A program made the translations under genes and the position numbers. The notes beneath the pieces were generated by a model. It was not told the origin of the DNA. It ran no database searches and saw only the letters and a program-made list of their open reading frames with translations. A DNA stretch of 64,000 nucleotides from positions 1 to 64,000 of the forward strand of contig JANYGO010000290.1 of NCBI GenBank assembly GCA_025362325.1, written 5' to 3'. Below are positions 8,961 through 19,133 of this stretch, one piece after another; position 1 is the first letter of the stretch, and each line of letters opens with the position of its first letter. Source of the DNA: Cyanobacteriota bacterium (GTDB lineage Bacteria; Cyanobacteriota; Cyanobacteriia; Cyanobacteriales; Microcoleaceae).

Positions 8961-11153
8961 ATGAGTTTCACAGGCAACACTCCCATCGTTGATGGCATTC
9001 AGCTTGCTGACGCCAACCCCACTAAAGCAGATACTGTTAACTACACCGTCACTTTCAATCAAAGTGTTACCGGAGTAGATATCGCAGACTTTACCCTGAA
9101 ATCTACCGCAGTAACGGGTGCAAATATCGCAGCAGTTACAGGTAGCGGTGCTTCCTACAACGTCAGTGTAAACACTGGCAAAGAATCTGGCACTCTGGGA
9201 TTAAATCTCGTCGATAATGACTCGATTAACAATTCCGTACTTGTACCGTTAGGTGACATAGGTCAAGGCAACGGCAACTTTACCGGACTAACTTATACTA
9301 TTGATAAAACTCCGCCGGCTGTCAGCTTTGCTCCAGTTGCTCCAGATCCGCGCAACACGAGTGTTACCACAATTCCCATTACTTTCAGCGAACCTGTAAC
9401 TGGCTTTAACACAGCCGATCTAAGTCTCACTCGCAACGGCGTAGCTGTTCCTCTCACAGGTGCTACCCTAAACAGCACTAACAATACTAATTGGACTTTA
9501 GACAACTTGACGGGATTGACCGACGCTGACGGCAATTACCAACTCTCTCTGACTGCTGCTGGTTCTGGTATTGTCGATCGAGCCGGCAACGCTCTCAATA
9601 CAAATGCTAGCAATATCTGGAGTGCCGACTTCACTGCGCCCACCGCCGCCAGCAGCTTCAGCAACATCAATGCCGCAGGTGGAAATACTTACAACTTCAC
9701 TGTCACCTATACCGACAATACAGCCCTCAATGTCAGTACCTTAGACAGTAAGGATATTTTGGTCGCTGGGCCTGATGGCAAAACCCAACAGGCAACTCTG
9801 GTAAATTTCACGCCCCTAGGTAACGGCACTCCTCGCAGCGCCACCTACTCCTTCGTTCCCCCCGGCGGCACTTGGGATACCGCAGATAATGGTATTTACA
9901 CGGTACAGCTACAACCTCAGCAGGTTAGCGACACTGTTGGTAATTTTGATGTAGCTGGCAATTTGGGGACATTTACAGTCAATATTGCACCTGCTGCACC
10001 TGCACCTGCTGTCACCGCAGCGCCTGCACCTGCTGCACCTGCACCCGCTATCACCGCAGCGCCTGCACCCGTTGTCACTGTACCCGTTTTCACCGCACCC
10101 GTTGTCACTGCACCCGTTGTCACCGCAGCACCTGCACCTGCTGCACCTGCACCCGCTATCACCGCAGCGCCTGCACCTGCTGCACCTGCACCCGCTATCA
10201 CCGCAGCGCCTGCACCCGTTGTCACTGCACCCGTTTTCACCGCACCCGTTGTCACTGCACCCGTTGTCACCGCAGCACCTGCACCCGTTGTCACCGCAGC
10301 GCCTGCACCCGTTGTCACTGCACCCGTTTTCACCGCAGCACCAACGCCACCGACACTGATCGTGACAGCAGCGACACCGATTGTGACACCGATCGCCACC
10401 GCAGCACCAACGCCACCGACACCGATCGTGACAGCAGCGACACCGATTGTGACACCGATCGCCAAAGCAGCACCAACGCCACCAACACCGATTGTCACCG
10501 CAACGCCGACGCCTCAACCAATCGTCACACCGACACCCGCACCGACGCCGATCGACACAATGACACCGGCACTAACATCGATCGGCACATTGATCGACAG
10601 GCTGACATCGATCGCCAAGACTGCACCGACTGCAACAACTGCGACGGCGACACCGATGCGGACACTGATCGCGATGACAACGCGAACACCTGTGTTTACC
10701 GCACCACCAACGAGCGCGCGCACAGTCAGCGATTGTCCGCCTGCGTCCATGCCGATCAGGCGATCGACATCCACTCCAATGCCTGTGAACCGCGATCGCG
10801 AATATGACCCCCTAACTTGCCCTCAGAACAATCAAGTCAATTACCGCAGCAATACTCCAGCACAGATTGCCAAGCCGATCGCACTTTCAGCACCTAATTG
10901 CCCTTCTGTTGCCGGCGATCGCGATAATGATGACTTTTTAATCGGCAGCCCGAAAAATACCAATGACGGCAATCAAAAGAGCGATCGAGTTTCAACTATC
11001 GGGTTTTCTTTGTTGGGTGAATTCTGTGCTTCTGGAACTCCGCAACGATCCACACTAAATAATGTTCAGAGTTTTGGTCTGACAACTCAGTTGCAATTTA
11101 GCCATACAACATTAGTAAATACCGCATCTCAATGCCAAATTCGCTTGATTTAG
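8961..11153 (+). CDS. Large Ig-like/cadherin-like repeat protein with Ala/Pro/Thr/Val-rich low-complexity stretch
   Basis: VNYTVTFNQSVTGVDIADFTL...DKTPPAVSFAPV...; then PAPAVTAAPAPVVTAPVF repeats. Confidence 0.7.
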   Translation: MSFTGNTPIVDGIQLADANPTKADTVNYTVTFNQSVTGVDIADFTLKSTAVTGANIAAVTGSGASYNVSVNTGKESGTLGLNLVDNDSINNSVLVPLGDIGQGNGNFTGLTYTIDKTPPAVSFAPVAPDPRNTSVTTIPITFSEPVTGFNTADLSLTRNGVAVPLTGATLNSTNNTNWTLDNLTGLTDADGNYQLSLTAAGSGIVDRAGNALNTNASNIWSADFTAPTAASSFSNINAAGGNTYNFTVTYTDNTALNVSTLDSKDILVAGPDGKTQQATLVNFTPLGNGTPRSATYSFVPPGGTWDTADNGIYTVQLQPQQVSDTVGNFDVAGNLGTFTVNIAPAAPAPAVTAAPAPAAPAPAITAAPAPVVTVPVFTAPVVTAPVVTAAPAPAAPAPAITAAPAPAAPAPAITAAPAPVVTAPVFTAPVVTAPVVTAAPAPVVTAAPAPVVTAPVFTAAPTPPTLIVTAATPIVTPIATAAPTPPTPIVTAATPIVTPIAKAAPTPPTPIVTATPTPQPIVTPTPAPTPIDTMTPALTSIGTLIDRLTSIAKTAPTATTATATPMRTLIAMTTRTPVFTAPPTSARTVSDCPPASMPIRRSTSTPMPVNRDREYDPLTCPQNNQVNYRSNTPAQIAKPIALSAPNCPSVAGDRDNDDFLIGSPKNTNDGNQKSDRVSTIGFSLLGEFCASGTPQRSTLNNVQSFGLTTQLQFSHTTLVNTASQCQIRLI
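9991..10340. repeat. Tandem low-complexity coding repeat (GCACCTGCACCCG.TATCACCGCAGC family)
   Basis: Repeated APAPAITAAPAPVVTAPVFTAPVV blocks. Confidence 0.85.
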
Positions 11154-11219
11154 TCAGGCAATTGAGCGAAGGAAATTAACTAGGTACGTACAATTTACGT
11201 GACGCCTAATTCCTGACAC

Positions 11220-11270
11220 AAAACGGAGACAAAGATAAAAACATCATTAATTTATCCCTGTCTCCGTTTT
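11220..11270 (+). terminator. Inverted repeat/terminator after the repeat protein
   Basis: AAAACGGAGACAAAGATAAA / TTTATCCCTGTCTCCGTTTT, 20-bp arms with 2 mismatches. Confidence 0.6.
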
Positions 11271-11474
11271 AGGCTCTCTCCGTGTGTTTTTATCCTTGTC
11301 TATTTGCTAAGTTTTCTGGCATTTAATTTGTACATTTCTGTCTGTTCAAACACTTGGGGTGGGCCGGAGAGCGCGATCGTACAGTTAAATTTAGACTGCC
11401 AGAACTTATTAGGTATAATTTCCTAGCAAATATCGCCATTTGGCTTAGTGCCTTAAGCTAAATTACGGTTGACG

Positions 11475-11580
11475 TATAGCGTTTTTCAAAAAGGTGAGGT
11501 ACGAATTTTGGCCTATAAAGCTTGACAATACAGGGTTTCTGTATACCTCATCAATCTGAGAACCGCTATAATATTGTATA
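11475..11580. mobile_element. MITE-like nested inverted repeat
   Basis: TATAGCG...CGCTATA ends and internal TGAGGTA...TACCTCA; TA-flanked. Confidence 0.5.
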
Positions 11581-11723
11581 TTTACTAGAATAAAAGAGAA
11601 AACCTATCAGATCGTTTCCGCTGGCATCGGAATCATAATTTTCCGAGTGCAGTGCGATCGCCACCATCGCATTCTATCGTTCCACTGGCCTAAAAAAACC
11701 ATCTATTTACCTCAGCTATAACG

Positions 11724-14700
11724 ATGAGATCAATGAATACGTTGACACTCCCAGGCTACAAAATCAGCACCTCCATCTCCGACGGCTTCAATACCAGCGT
11801 TTACCGGGGAATTAGAGAGTCAGACGAACAACCAGTCATCATCAAAATCCTCAAGGCAGAATTTCCCACCCTCGAACAAATTACCCGCTTAAAAAACGAA
11901 TATAAAATTACTCAGCATTTATACGTAGAAGGTGTCGTCAAATCCTACAGCCTCGAAACCTATCAAAACCGTCTCGCCCTGATTTTAGAAGACTTTGGCG
12001 GCAACTCCCTGGGTCAAATCATCTCCAAAAAGCTTGACTTAACAGCATTTTTAAACATTGGCATTCAGCTAGCATCAGCACTCAACTCGCTGCATCAAAA
12101 CGGCATCATCCACAAAGACATCAAACCCTCCAACATAATCATCAACCTGGAAACAGGAACAGTCAAACTCACTGACTTCAGCGTTGCTTCGCGGCTGAGC
12201 AAAGAAAACCCGCAAATTAACAGCACTAACTTAGTTGAAGGTACAGTCGCCTATATGTCTCCCGAACAAACCGGGAGAATGAACCGCATCTTAGATTATC
12301 GCAGCGATTTCTATTCCCTCGGCGTGACATTATACGAAATGCTGACAGGTGAATTGCCGTTTCACAGCAGCGATATTTTGGAACTCGTCCACTCTCACAT
12401 TGCCAAACATCCCGCACCGCCTTGTAATTGCAGAAGAAACTTAGAAAATAGCGATCCGGTTCCGCAAGTTGTTGCTGATATTGTGATGAAGCTATTGGCA
12501 AAAAATGCCGAAGATAGGTATCAAACTGCGGAGGGAATTCAAGCAGATTTAGAAAAGTGTTTGAATTGTTTACAAACAACTGGAGAAATTGCTTATTTTG
12601 TACCCGGAAAGTTGGATCGATCGCAACAACTGTCAATACCTCAAAAACTCTACGGGCGAGAAGCTGAAGTCGATCGCCTGTTGGCTGCTTTTGAACGAGT
12701 CAGCGGGATTGAAGAGGCGCAACCGCCAGAAACTGCGGAAAATCTACCGCCTCGTCCCCAAAGCGAAATTGTCCTAGTTTCCGGTTATTCTGGCATTGGC
12801 AAAACCGCGATTGTCAGCGAGGTACATAAGCCAATTGTCCGACAGCGCGGCTATTTTATCAACGGCAAATTTGACCAATTTAAGCGCAACATTCCCTATG
12901 CAGCTTTGATTCAAGCTTTCCACTCATTAATCGGGCAGTTGCTGACTGAAAGTACGGAAAAATTGCAAGCTTGGCGAGAAAAACTATCGGCTGCTTTGGG
13001 TGCAAACGGTGCAGTGATTGTTGATGTGATTCCTGAAATTGAGCTAATTATTGGCAAACAGCCGGAAGTGCCACAATTAGGGCCTGGCGAATCTCAAAAT
13101 CGGTTTAATCGAGTCTTCCAAGAATTTATCGGTGTCTTCACTCATCAATCACATCCGCTGGTGCTCTTTTTGGATGATTTGCAGTGGGCTGATTCCGCAT
13201 CGCTGAATTTAATGCAATTGTTGGTTGGCAATTCCGAAAGTCAATATTTGCTTTTGATTGGTGCTTATCGGGATAATGAAGTTAATCCGACTCATCCGCT
13301 GGTGCCGGCGATCGAGCAAATTGAAAAAACGGGCACTCCTGTTCATCATATCGTCTTGCAACCGCTGGATTTCGGCAACGTCTACGAATTAATCGCCGAC
13401 ACCCTCACCGCTAACGACAAGGTGAAATTGCTGGCTGAGTTAATCTTTCACAAAACGGGCGGCAATCCTTTCTTTATCACGCAGCTTTTGCAAGCACTTT
13501 ATCAAGAAAATCTGTTAAAATTTGAATTTAGCAGCGGTAGTTGGCAGTGGAATTTAGAGGAAATTCAGGCGATCGGCATTACTGACAAAAGTGTCGTGGA
13601 ATTGGTGGCCAGCCGCATCGAAAAACTGCCACAAACCACGCAACAAGTGTTAAAATTAGCCGCTTGTATTGGCGATACATTTAGCCTGGATGTCTTGTCA
13701 ATTGTCAACGAACAATCCCAGGCGCAAGCAGCTAGCGAACTCTGGGCGGCGCTGCAAACTGGATTGGTTCTCCCGCTGAGTAGTGCTTACAAGATTCCGC
13801 TGGTTGGAGGCTGGGGATTGGATAATTTGCGATCGATCCTTTCCGCTTCCCAATCTAAGATTTCCTACAAATTCCTGCACGACAGAGTGCAGCAAGCAGC
13901 TTATTCTCTGATTCCCGACGGCGAAAAGCAAGCAACGCACCTAAAAATCGGTCAACTGCTGCTCAACAATACTCCCGCTTCGGAGATTGAAGAAAATGTC
14001 TTTGATATTGTCAACCAACTGAATATTGGCGTTGAATTCCTCACAGGAAAAACCGCAAAAGATGAACTCGCAAAACTGAATCTGATCGCAGGGAAAAAAG
14101 CTAAAGCATCCAATGCTTACGAAGCTGCTGTCAGGTATTTGAATGTCGGTTTGGAACTCATCAATCCCCTTGGCGTGGTAAGTGTACCGGGGTCAAGTTG
14201 GCAGACTGATTATGACTTGACGCTGAACCTGCACGTAGAAGCAGCGGAGGCTGAGTATCTGAATACTAACTTTGGGCGATCGCAAGAATTAGCTGATGTC
14301 ATTTTGCAACAAGCTACAAACCTGCTAGATCAAGTTAAAGTCTACGAACTGCAAATGCAGTCTTATTTGTCTCAAAACCAGATGATTGAAGCAATAAATA
14401 CTGGTTTAAAAGCTTTGGAAATATTGGGATTTTCCCTATCAGAAATCCCCCCAGAAGGTTTGGCAGGAATTAAGTTACCTCAGCTTGAGGAACTAAAAAA
14501 CATTCCGGTAATAACTGATGCCTATCAGTTGGCCACAATGCGGATACTCTCGGCTGTTGTTTCTCCTGTTTTTGTGGCCAAACCAGAACTATTGCCGCAG
14601 ATCATCTTCACAATGGTTCATTTTTCTATTGAACGGGGTCATTCAGCACTTGGGGCGATCGCCTATAGTTGGCATGGCTTGCTGCTGACTGGAGCATTAG

Positions 14701-17255
14701 GAGAGATAGATGCTGGATATCATTCTGGACAGCTAGCTTTGAAGCTACTAGACCAATTCAATGCTAAAGAACTTAACTGCAAAGTTTCCCACCTGTTTAA
14801 CACTTTTATCCGGCACTGGAAAGAACACGCTAGAGAGACAATTGCACCCTTAATAGAGAGTATTCACAGCGGCCTCGAAACAGGAGATTTACAATTTAGT
14901 AGTTATTCTGCAATCAACAGTTGTTCTTATCCATTTTTGATGGGAGAACTGCTAGAAACTGTAGAAAAAAAACAAGTGCAATACTTCAATTTAGCGCAGA
15001 ATCTAAAACAAGAGCTTGCGATCGAGTCGCTGGTAATCTGGGGAAAAATTGTTTTAAAATTGCGAGGTGTATCCGCGAATCAATCTGAATTAAGAAGTAA
15101 TAAATTTAATGAACAAGAAATGTTGCTTCGGCTGCAAAAAACTAACAATTATATGTTAATTTTTAATGTTTATTTTTCTAGAATGCTCCTTAGTTACTTG
15201 TTTAAAAAATCAGAAAAAGCAGTTACAAACGCATCATTAGCGGCCGAATATGCACCAGCAGCAATTGGCTTCATGATGATCGGTACGCACAATTTTTACT
15301 ATTCGCTGGCCATCCTCGCTGTGTATCCAACTGCTGACAGTGGAGAACAAGAAAAACACTTGATGCAAGTAGCAGCGAATCAGGAAAAAATGCAGCACTG
15401 GGCGCACCACGCCCCCATGAACTATCAGCACAAGTACGACCTCGTAGAAGCCGAAAAAGCGCGGGTTTTCGGTAAAGATTGGGAAGCAGCAGATTATTAT
15501 GACAAAGCCATTCAAGGAGCAAAAGAGCAGGGATACATCCAAGAAGCAGCACTCGCCAACGAACTTGCAGCAGAGTTTTATTTGTCTCGCAACAAAGACA
15601 AAATCGCTAAAGTCTATCTCACAGAATCTTACTATGGTTACATCCACTGGGGAGCGATCGCGAAAGTCAAAGATTTAGAAGCCAGATATCCCCAATTAGT
15701 CGCCCAAACCCTCAACCGAGAAACAAAAAGCCGCAATTTAACTGTCACCACCACGACAACAACCACCAGCAGCGATTTTAGCAAGACTTTAGATATCGGC
15801 ACATTCATCAAAGCATCTCAAGCTATTACCAGCGAAATTGTCTTGGATAAATTGCTCGCCCGTTTAATCAAAATTTTATTAGAAAATGCCGCCGCTCAAA
15901 AAGCAGTGCTGATGCTCTACAAAGATGGCAATCTTTTGATACAAGCAGCTTGCACGGCAGAGCAAAATCACGCCGCCGTCTTGCAGGCCCTTCCCGTTGA
16001 AATTAGTCAAGATTTGCCCGTCTCGATTATTAACTATGTTGCCAGAACTCAAAAAGACTTGGTTTTAAACAATGCAGCCTCAGACGGCTTGTTTACCGAA
16101 GATCCGTATATTTTCAGCCGTAAACCCAAGTCAATTATTTGCAATCCCGTCATCTATCAGGGCAAACTCACAGGCATTCTTTACCTGGAAAACAACTTAG
16201 CTGCGGGTGCATTTACTCCAGAAAGATTGGAAGTTTTAAAGTTGCTCACTTGTCAAGTCGCTATCGCCCTAGAAAATGCTCAACTCTACGCGAAAGAACA
16301 AGAAAAGTCGCAGCAACTCGCACAATCTTTGCACAAATTGCAGCAAACCCAAGCTCAACTCGTGCAAACGGAAAAAATCTCTAGTTTGGGGCAGTTGGTA
16401 GCAGGTGTTGCTCACGAAGTCAATAACCCTGTTGGGTTTATTTCCGGCAATCTCCACCACGCTAGCGATTACGTACGAGACTTGATTTGCATTGTCAATC
16501 TTTACCAGCAGCACTATCCGAATCCTGTGTCGCCAATTGTAGAAGCAGCCGAAGATATTGAACTCGATTATCTGATGGAAGATTTGCCGAAAATGCTGGG
16601 TTCTATGCAGCTAGGAACCGATCGCATTCGTGATATCATGCAATCATTGCGGAACTTCTCGCGCATTGACGGGAACCAGAAAAAACCGGCTGACATTCAC
16701 GCAGGTATCGAGAGCACGTTGATGATTTTGCAGCACCGCTTGAAAGCTAAAGCCGAACGTCCCGCCATTCAAGTGATTAAAGAATACGGCGATTTGCCTG
16801 CGGTTGAGTGTTACAGCGGACAACTCAATCAGGTGTTTATGAATTTGCTCGGAAATGCGATCGATGCTTTGGATGAATCAAATGGCGATCGCACTTACGC
16901 TGAAATTGACCGACATCCGAATACTATCACAATTTGCACCGAAGTCAGTTCGACAGCGGATTTTGTAGCGGATGTAGCGGATGTAGCGGATGGTAGGAAG
17001 AAGGGAGAGGGAAGAGTGGGGAAAATCGATAGTTTTGCTGTGATTCGGATTAAGGATAATGGGCCGGGGATGGCTGAAGTAACGCGGTGTAAACTGTTTG
17101 ACCCGTTTTTTACCACTAAACCAGAGGGTAAAGGTACGGGATTGGGATTGTCGATTAGCTATCAAATTGTAGTCGAAAAACACGGTGGTGCGATTCAATG
17201 TATTTCGGAACCGGGAAAAGGTGCAGAATTTGCGATCGCAATTCCGTTGAATTAG
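11724..17255 (+). CDS. Hybrid Ser/Thr kinase - AAA ATPase - GAF - sensor histidine kinase
   Basis: HKDIKPSNIIINLETGTVKLTDFSVA (STK); SGYSGIGKTAIV (P-loop); GAF; GVAHEVNNPVGFISGNL (H box); GNAIDALDE, DNGPGM, GKGTGLGLSISY (HATPase). Confidence 0.95.
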   Translation: MRSMNTLTLPGYKISTSISDGFNTSVYRGIRESDEQPVIIKILKAEFPTLEQITRLKNEYKITQHLYVEGVVKSYSLETYQNRLALILEDFGGNSLGQIISKKLDLTAFLNIGIQLASALNSLHQNGIIHKDIKPSNIIINLETGTVKLTDFSVASRLSKENPQINSTNLVEGTVAYMSPEQTGRMNRILDYRSDFYSLGVTLYEMLTGELPFHSSDILELVHSHIAKHPAPPCNCRRNLENSDPVPQVVADIVMKLLAKNAEDRYQTAEGIQADLEKCLNCLQTTGEIAYFVPGKLDRSQQLSIPQKLYGREAEVDRLLAAFERVSGIEEAQPPETAENLPPRPQSEIVLVSGYSGIGKTAIVSEVHKPIVRQRGYFINGKFDQFKRNIPYAALIQAFHSLIGQLLTESTEKLQAWREKLSAALGANGAVIVDVIPEIELIIGKQPEVPQLGPGESQNRFNRVFQEFIGVFTHQSHPLVLFLDDLQWADSASLNLMQLLVGNSESQYLLLIGAYRDNEVNPTHPLVPAIEQIEKTGTPVHHIVLQPLDFGNVYELIADTLTANDKVKLLAELIFHKTGGNPFFITQLLQALYQENLLKFEFSSGSWQWNLEEIQAIGITDKSVVELVASRIEKLPQTTQQVLKLAACIGDTFSLDVLSIVNEQSQAQAASELWAALQTGLVLPLSSAYKIPLVGGWGLDNLRSILSASQSKISYKFLHDRVQQAAYSLIPDGEKQATHLKIGQLLLNNTPASEIEENVFDIVNQLNIGVEFLTGKTAKDELAKLNLIAGKKAKASNAYEAAVRYLNVGLELINPLGVVSVPGSSWQTDYDLTLNLHVEAAEAEYLNTNFGRSQELADVILQQATNLLDQVKVYELQMQSYLSQNQMIEAINTGLKALEILGFSLSEIPPEGLAGIKLPQLEELKNIPVITDAYQLATMRILSAVVSPVFVAKPELLPQIIFTMVHFSIERGHSALGAIAYSWHGLLLTGALGEIDAGYHSGQLALKLLDQFNAKELNCKVSHLFNTFIRHWKEHARETIAPLIESIHSGLETGDLQFSSYSAINSCSYPFLMGELLETVEKKQVQYFNLAQNLKQELAIESLVIWGKIVLKLRGVSANQSELRSNKFNEQEMLLRLQKTNNYMLIFNVYFSRMLLSYLFKKSEKAVTNASLAAEYAPAAIGFMMIGTHNFYYSLAILAVYPTADSGEQEKHLMQVAANQEKMQHWAHHAPMNYQHKYDLVEAEKARVFGKDWEAADYYDKAIQGAKEQGYIQEAALANELAAEFYLSRNKDKIAKVYLTESYYGYIHWGAIAKVKDLEARYPQLVAQTLNRETKSRNLTVTTTTTTTSSDFSKTLDIGTFIKASQAITSEIVLDKLLARLIKILLENAAAQKAVLMLYKDGNLLIQAACTAEQNHAAVLQALPVEISQDLPVSIINYVARTQKDLVLNNAASDGLFTEDPYIFSRKPKSIICNPVIYQGKLTGILYLENNLAAGAFTPERLEVLKLLTCQVAIALENAQLYAKEQEKSQQLAQSLHKLQQTQAQLVQTEKISSLGQLVAGVAHEVNNPVGFISGNLHHASDYVRDLICIVNLYQQHYPNPVSPIVEAAEDIELDYLMEDLPKMLGSMQLGTDRIRDIMQSLRNFSRIDGNQKKPADIHAGIESTLMILQHRLKAKAERPAIQVIKEYGDLPAVECYSGQLNQVFMNLLGNAIDALDESNGDRTYAEIDRHPNTITICTEVSSTADFVADVADVADGRKKGEGRVGKIDSFAVIRIKDNGPGMAEVTRCKLFDPFFTTKPEGKGTGLGLSISYQIVVEKHGGAIQCISEPGKGAEFAIAIPLN
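16946..17001. repeat. Dispersed repeat copy A (CAGTTCGACAGCGGATTTTGTAGCGGATGTAGCGGATGTAGCGGATG)
   Basis: Aligns with 32742-32794 and 61796-61850; lies within the kinase CDS. Confidence 0.75.
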
Positions 17256-17275
17256 AGAAGGATTAGAGAAGAAAA

Positions 17276-17413
17276 CCCGGCGAATAAAATTCGCGTCTAT
17301 ACAGACAAAACCCGCCTGCGCGGGTTGAAAACGGGGAAATTAAAATTACGTTCTTCTCTTCAACCGGCGTCGGCAGGTTTTGTTCGTATAGGCGCGAATT
17401 CTATTCGCCCGGT
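17276..17413. mobile_element. MITE-like element with ~46-bp imperfect terminal inverted repeats
   Basis: CCCGGCGAATAAAATTCGCGTCTATACAGACAAAACCCGCC versus reverse complement of GGCAGGTTTTGTTCGTATAGGCGCGAATTCTATTCGCCCGG. Confidence 0.7.
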
Positions 17414-17430
17414 ATTCTGCATCTACAAAC

Positions 17431-18828
17431 CTATTGAAAATCCAAAACCGGGAAAGGTTTCGCCGCTTCTATCTGCGCCGCCAAAGCAATTAAAGTAGCT
17501 TCCGCCGCCGGCCGCCCGATAATTTGAATTCCCACGGGCAAACCGTTACTATCTAAAATGGCCGGAAGTGCGATCGCAGGTAAACCGCTAGCATTAAACG
17601 GCGGACAAGGAGCAATCCAGTTAATAATCCGCTGCAAAGTTTCTTCGCAACTCAAATCTGCCCACTCGCCGATGCCAATTGGCGAGTGCATATAAGTCGG
17701 CAAAACTAACACATCAAAATTTTCAAAGAATCCCACAATCCGCCGTGAAATCACCTGCATTTGATTCACCGCCCGCAAATATTCCCCAGCCGAAACTGTT
17801 CTTTCCAACAACCAGCGATTCATCGGTTCCAAAACCTTGCCTGGAATGCCGCTTGCAGCCGGCCCAGACTGCCAAATTACCGTAAACGGTTCGATCAAAC
17901 CCGTAAAATCAGGGCATCCAGGTTCGACATCATGCCCCAAATCTGTCAGCAACTTGACGGTTTCGAGGACGGCTTGCTGACACACAGGCGCCGCCTCACC
18001 CACGGGTGAAATATTGGTAGAAAAAGCAATTCGCAGCTTGCCCAATTTTTCACCGGCAGCCTCTAGAAACGTGGGATTTGGGTCTGGTAGCCAGTACGGA
18101 TCGCCGGTTGTGTACCCTGACATTACGTCCAAAAGTGCGGCGGCGTCAGCGACAGTGCGCGCGAGAGGGCCGTTGGCAGAAATTCCGCTCAGATAATCTC
18201 CGACTGGTGCCCAGGAAACTCGCCCCCGCGAGGGTTTAATGCCCACTAAACCGCAGGCGGAAGCTGGGCCTCGGATCGAACCGCCACCGTCTGAACCTTG
18301 GGCGATCGCGCATAAACCCGCCGCTACGGCCGCCGCTGAGCCGCCGCTGGAACCTCCGGGCGTGTAGGCTAAATTCCAGGGATTGCGCGCGGGCCGGAAA
18401 CCTGGGGGTTCGGTGTAAGGCAATGAGCCAATTTGAGAGGTTGCTGTTTTGCCCAGAATGTTAAATCCGGCTGCTTCGATCCGCCATACGACTGACTCGT
18501 TGTAGGGAGATATGTTACCGTGCAGTGCTTGAGTTCCGTAGGTACAGGGAATGCCGGCAACTGGCGTCAAGTCTTTAATCGCGATCGGCACTCCGAAAAA
18601 AGGTGGCAATTCCTGTGACTTGTTTAACCCAGCTAGTTGTTCGGTTTGCGCTGTCGCCAGCTCGATCGCCCGATCGGCCGTTACTGTAAAATAACTACCA
18701 AGTTGATGGTTTAATCGATCGATCCGTTCCAAGTACAGATTGACAATTTCTAGAGGCGACACTTCCCGAGCGCGGATCGACTTCGCCAAATCTAAAGCTG
18801 AAGTAAAAGCCCGATCGACAGAATTCAT
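17431..18828 (-). CDS. Amidase (amidase signature family)
   Basis: [12 protein letters not shown]...[36 protein letters not shown]. Confidence 0.95.
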   Translation of the reverse strand: MNSVDRAFTSALDLAKSIRAREVSPLEIVNLYLERIDRLNHQLGSYFTVTADRAIELATAQTEQLAGLNKSQELPPFFGVPIAIKDLTPVAGIPCTYGTQALHGNISPYNESVVWRIEAAGFNILGKTATSQIGSLPYTEPPGFRPARNPWNLAYTPGGSSGGSAAAVAAGLCAIAQGSDGGGSIRGPASACGLVGIKPSRGRVSWAPVGDYLSGISANGPLARTVADAAALLDVMSGYTTGDPYWLPDPNPTFLEAAGEKLGKLRIAFSTNISPVGEAAPVCQQAVLETVKLLTDLGHDVEPGCPDFTGLIEPFTVIWQSGPAASGIPGKVLEPMNRWLLERTVSAGEYLRAVNQMQVISRRIVGFFENFDVLVLPTYMHSPIGIGEWADLSCEETLQRIINWIAPCPPFNASGLPAIALPAILDSNGLPVGIQIIGRPAAEATLIALAAQIEAAKPFPVLDFQ

Positions 18829-19133
18829 CGGTTTAAGTCCTTAATAGTTCTCACCAGTATCAATTTATACTTTTGTCTGGCAGAAAAGTTTTTGTGTGAA
18901 AAAAAATCCACAAATGTCGAAAATTCATATTCGATCGTAGATCGATTTTGCTCGCAGGAGTGCAAGCGACAGAATATTTCCTTACAGGTGCAGCAGTGTG
19001 ACCCCGTTTTAGGATAAACTGATCGCAACAGTTAAGCTTTTGTGCCAGAAACGCACTTCGGGCGATCGGCATTGTCCAACTTCCACAACTCATCTGTTCG
19101 AGTCAGCCTTCTCACCAAATCAAGGTAGCGCAT

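Noticed and set aside
9909-10517. Cys/Gly-rich minus-strand ORFs (CRRCGDNGCRCC..., VTTGAGAAVTTGAV...)
   Set aside because: Reverse-strand readings of the Pro/Ala-rich repeat; composition artefact of the repeat
15237-15647. 136-aa and 93-aa minus ORFs in the kinase gene
   Set aside because: Antisense to coding sequence with no domain support
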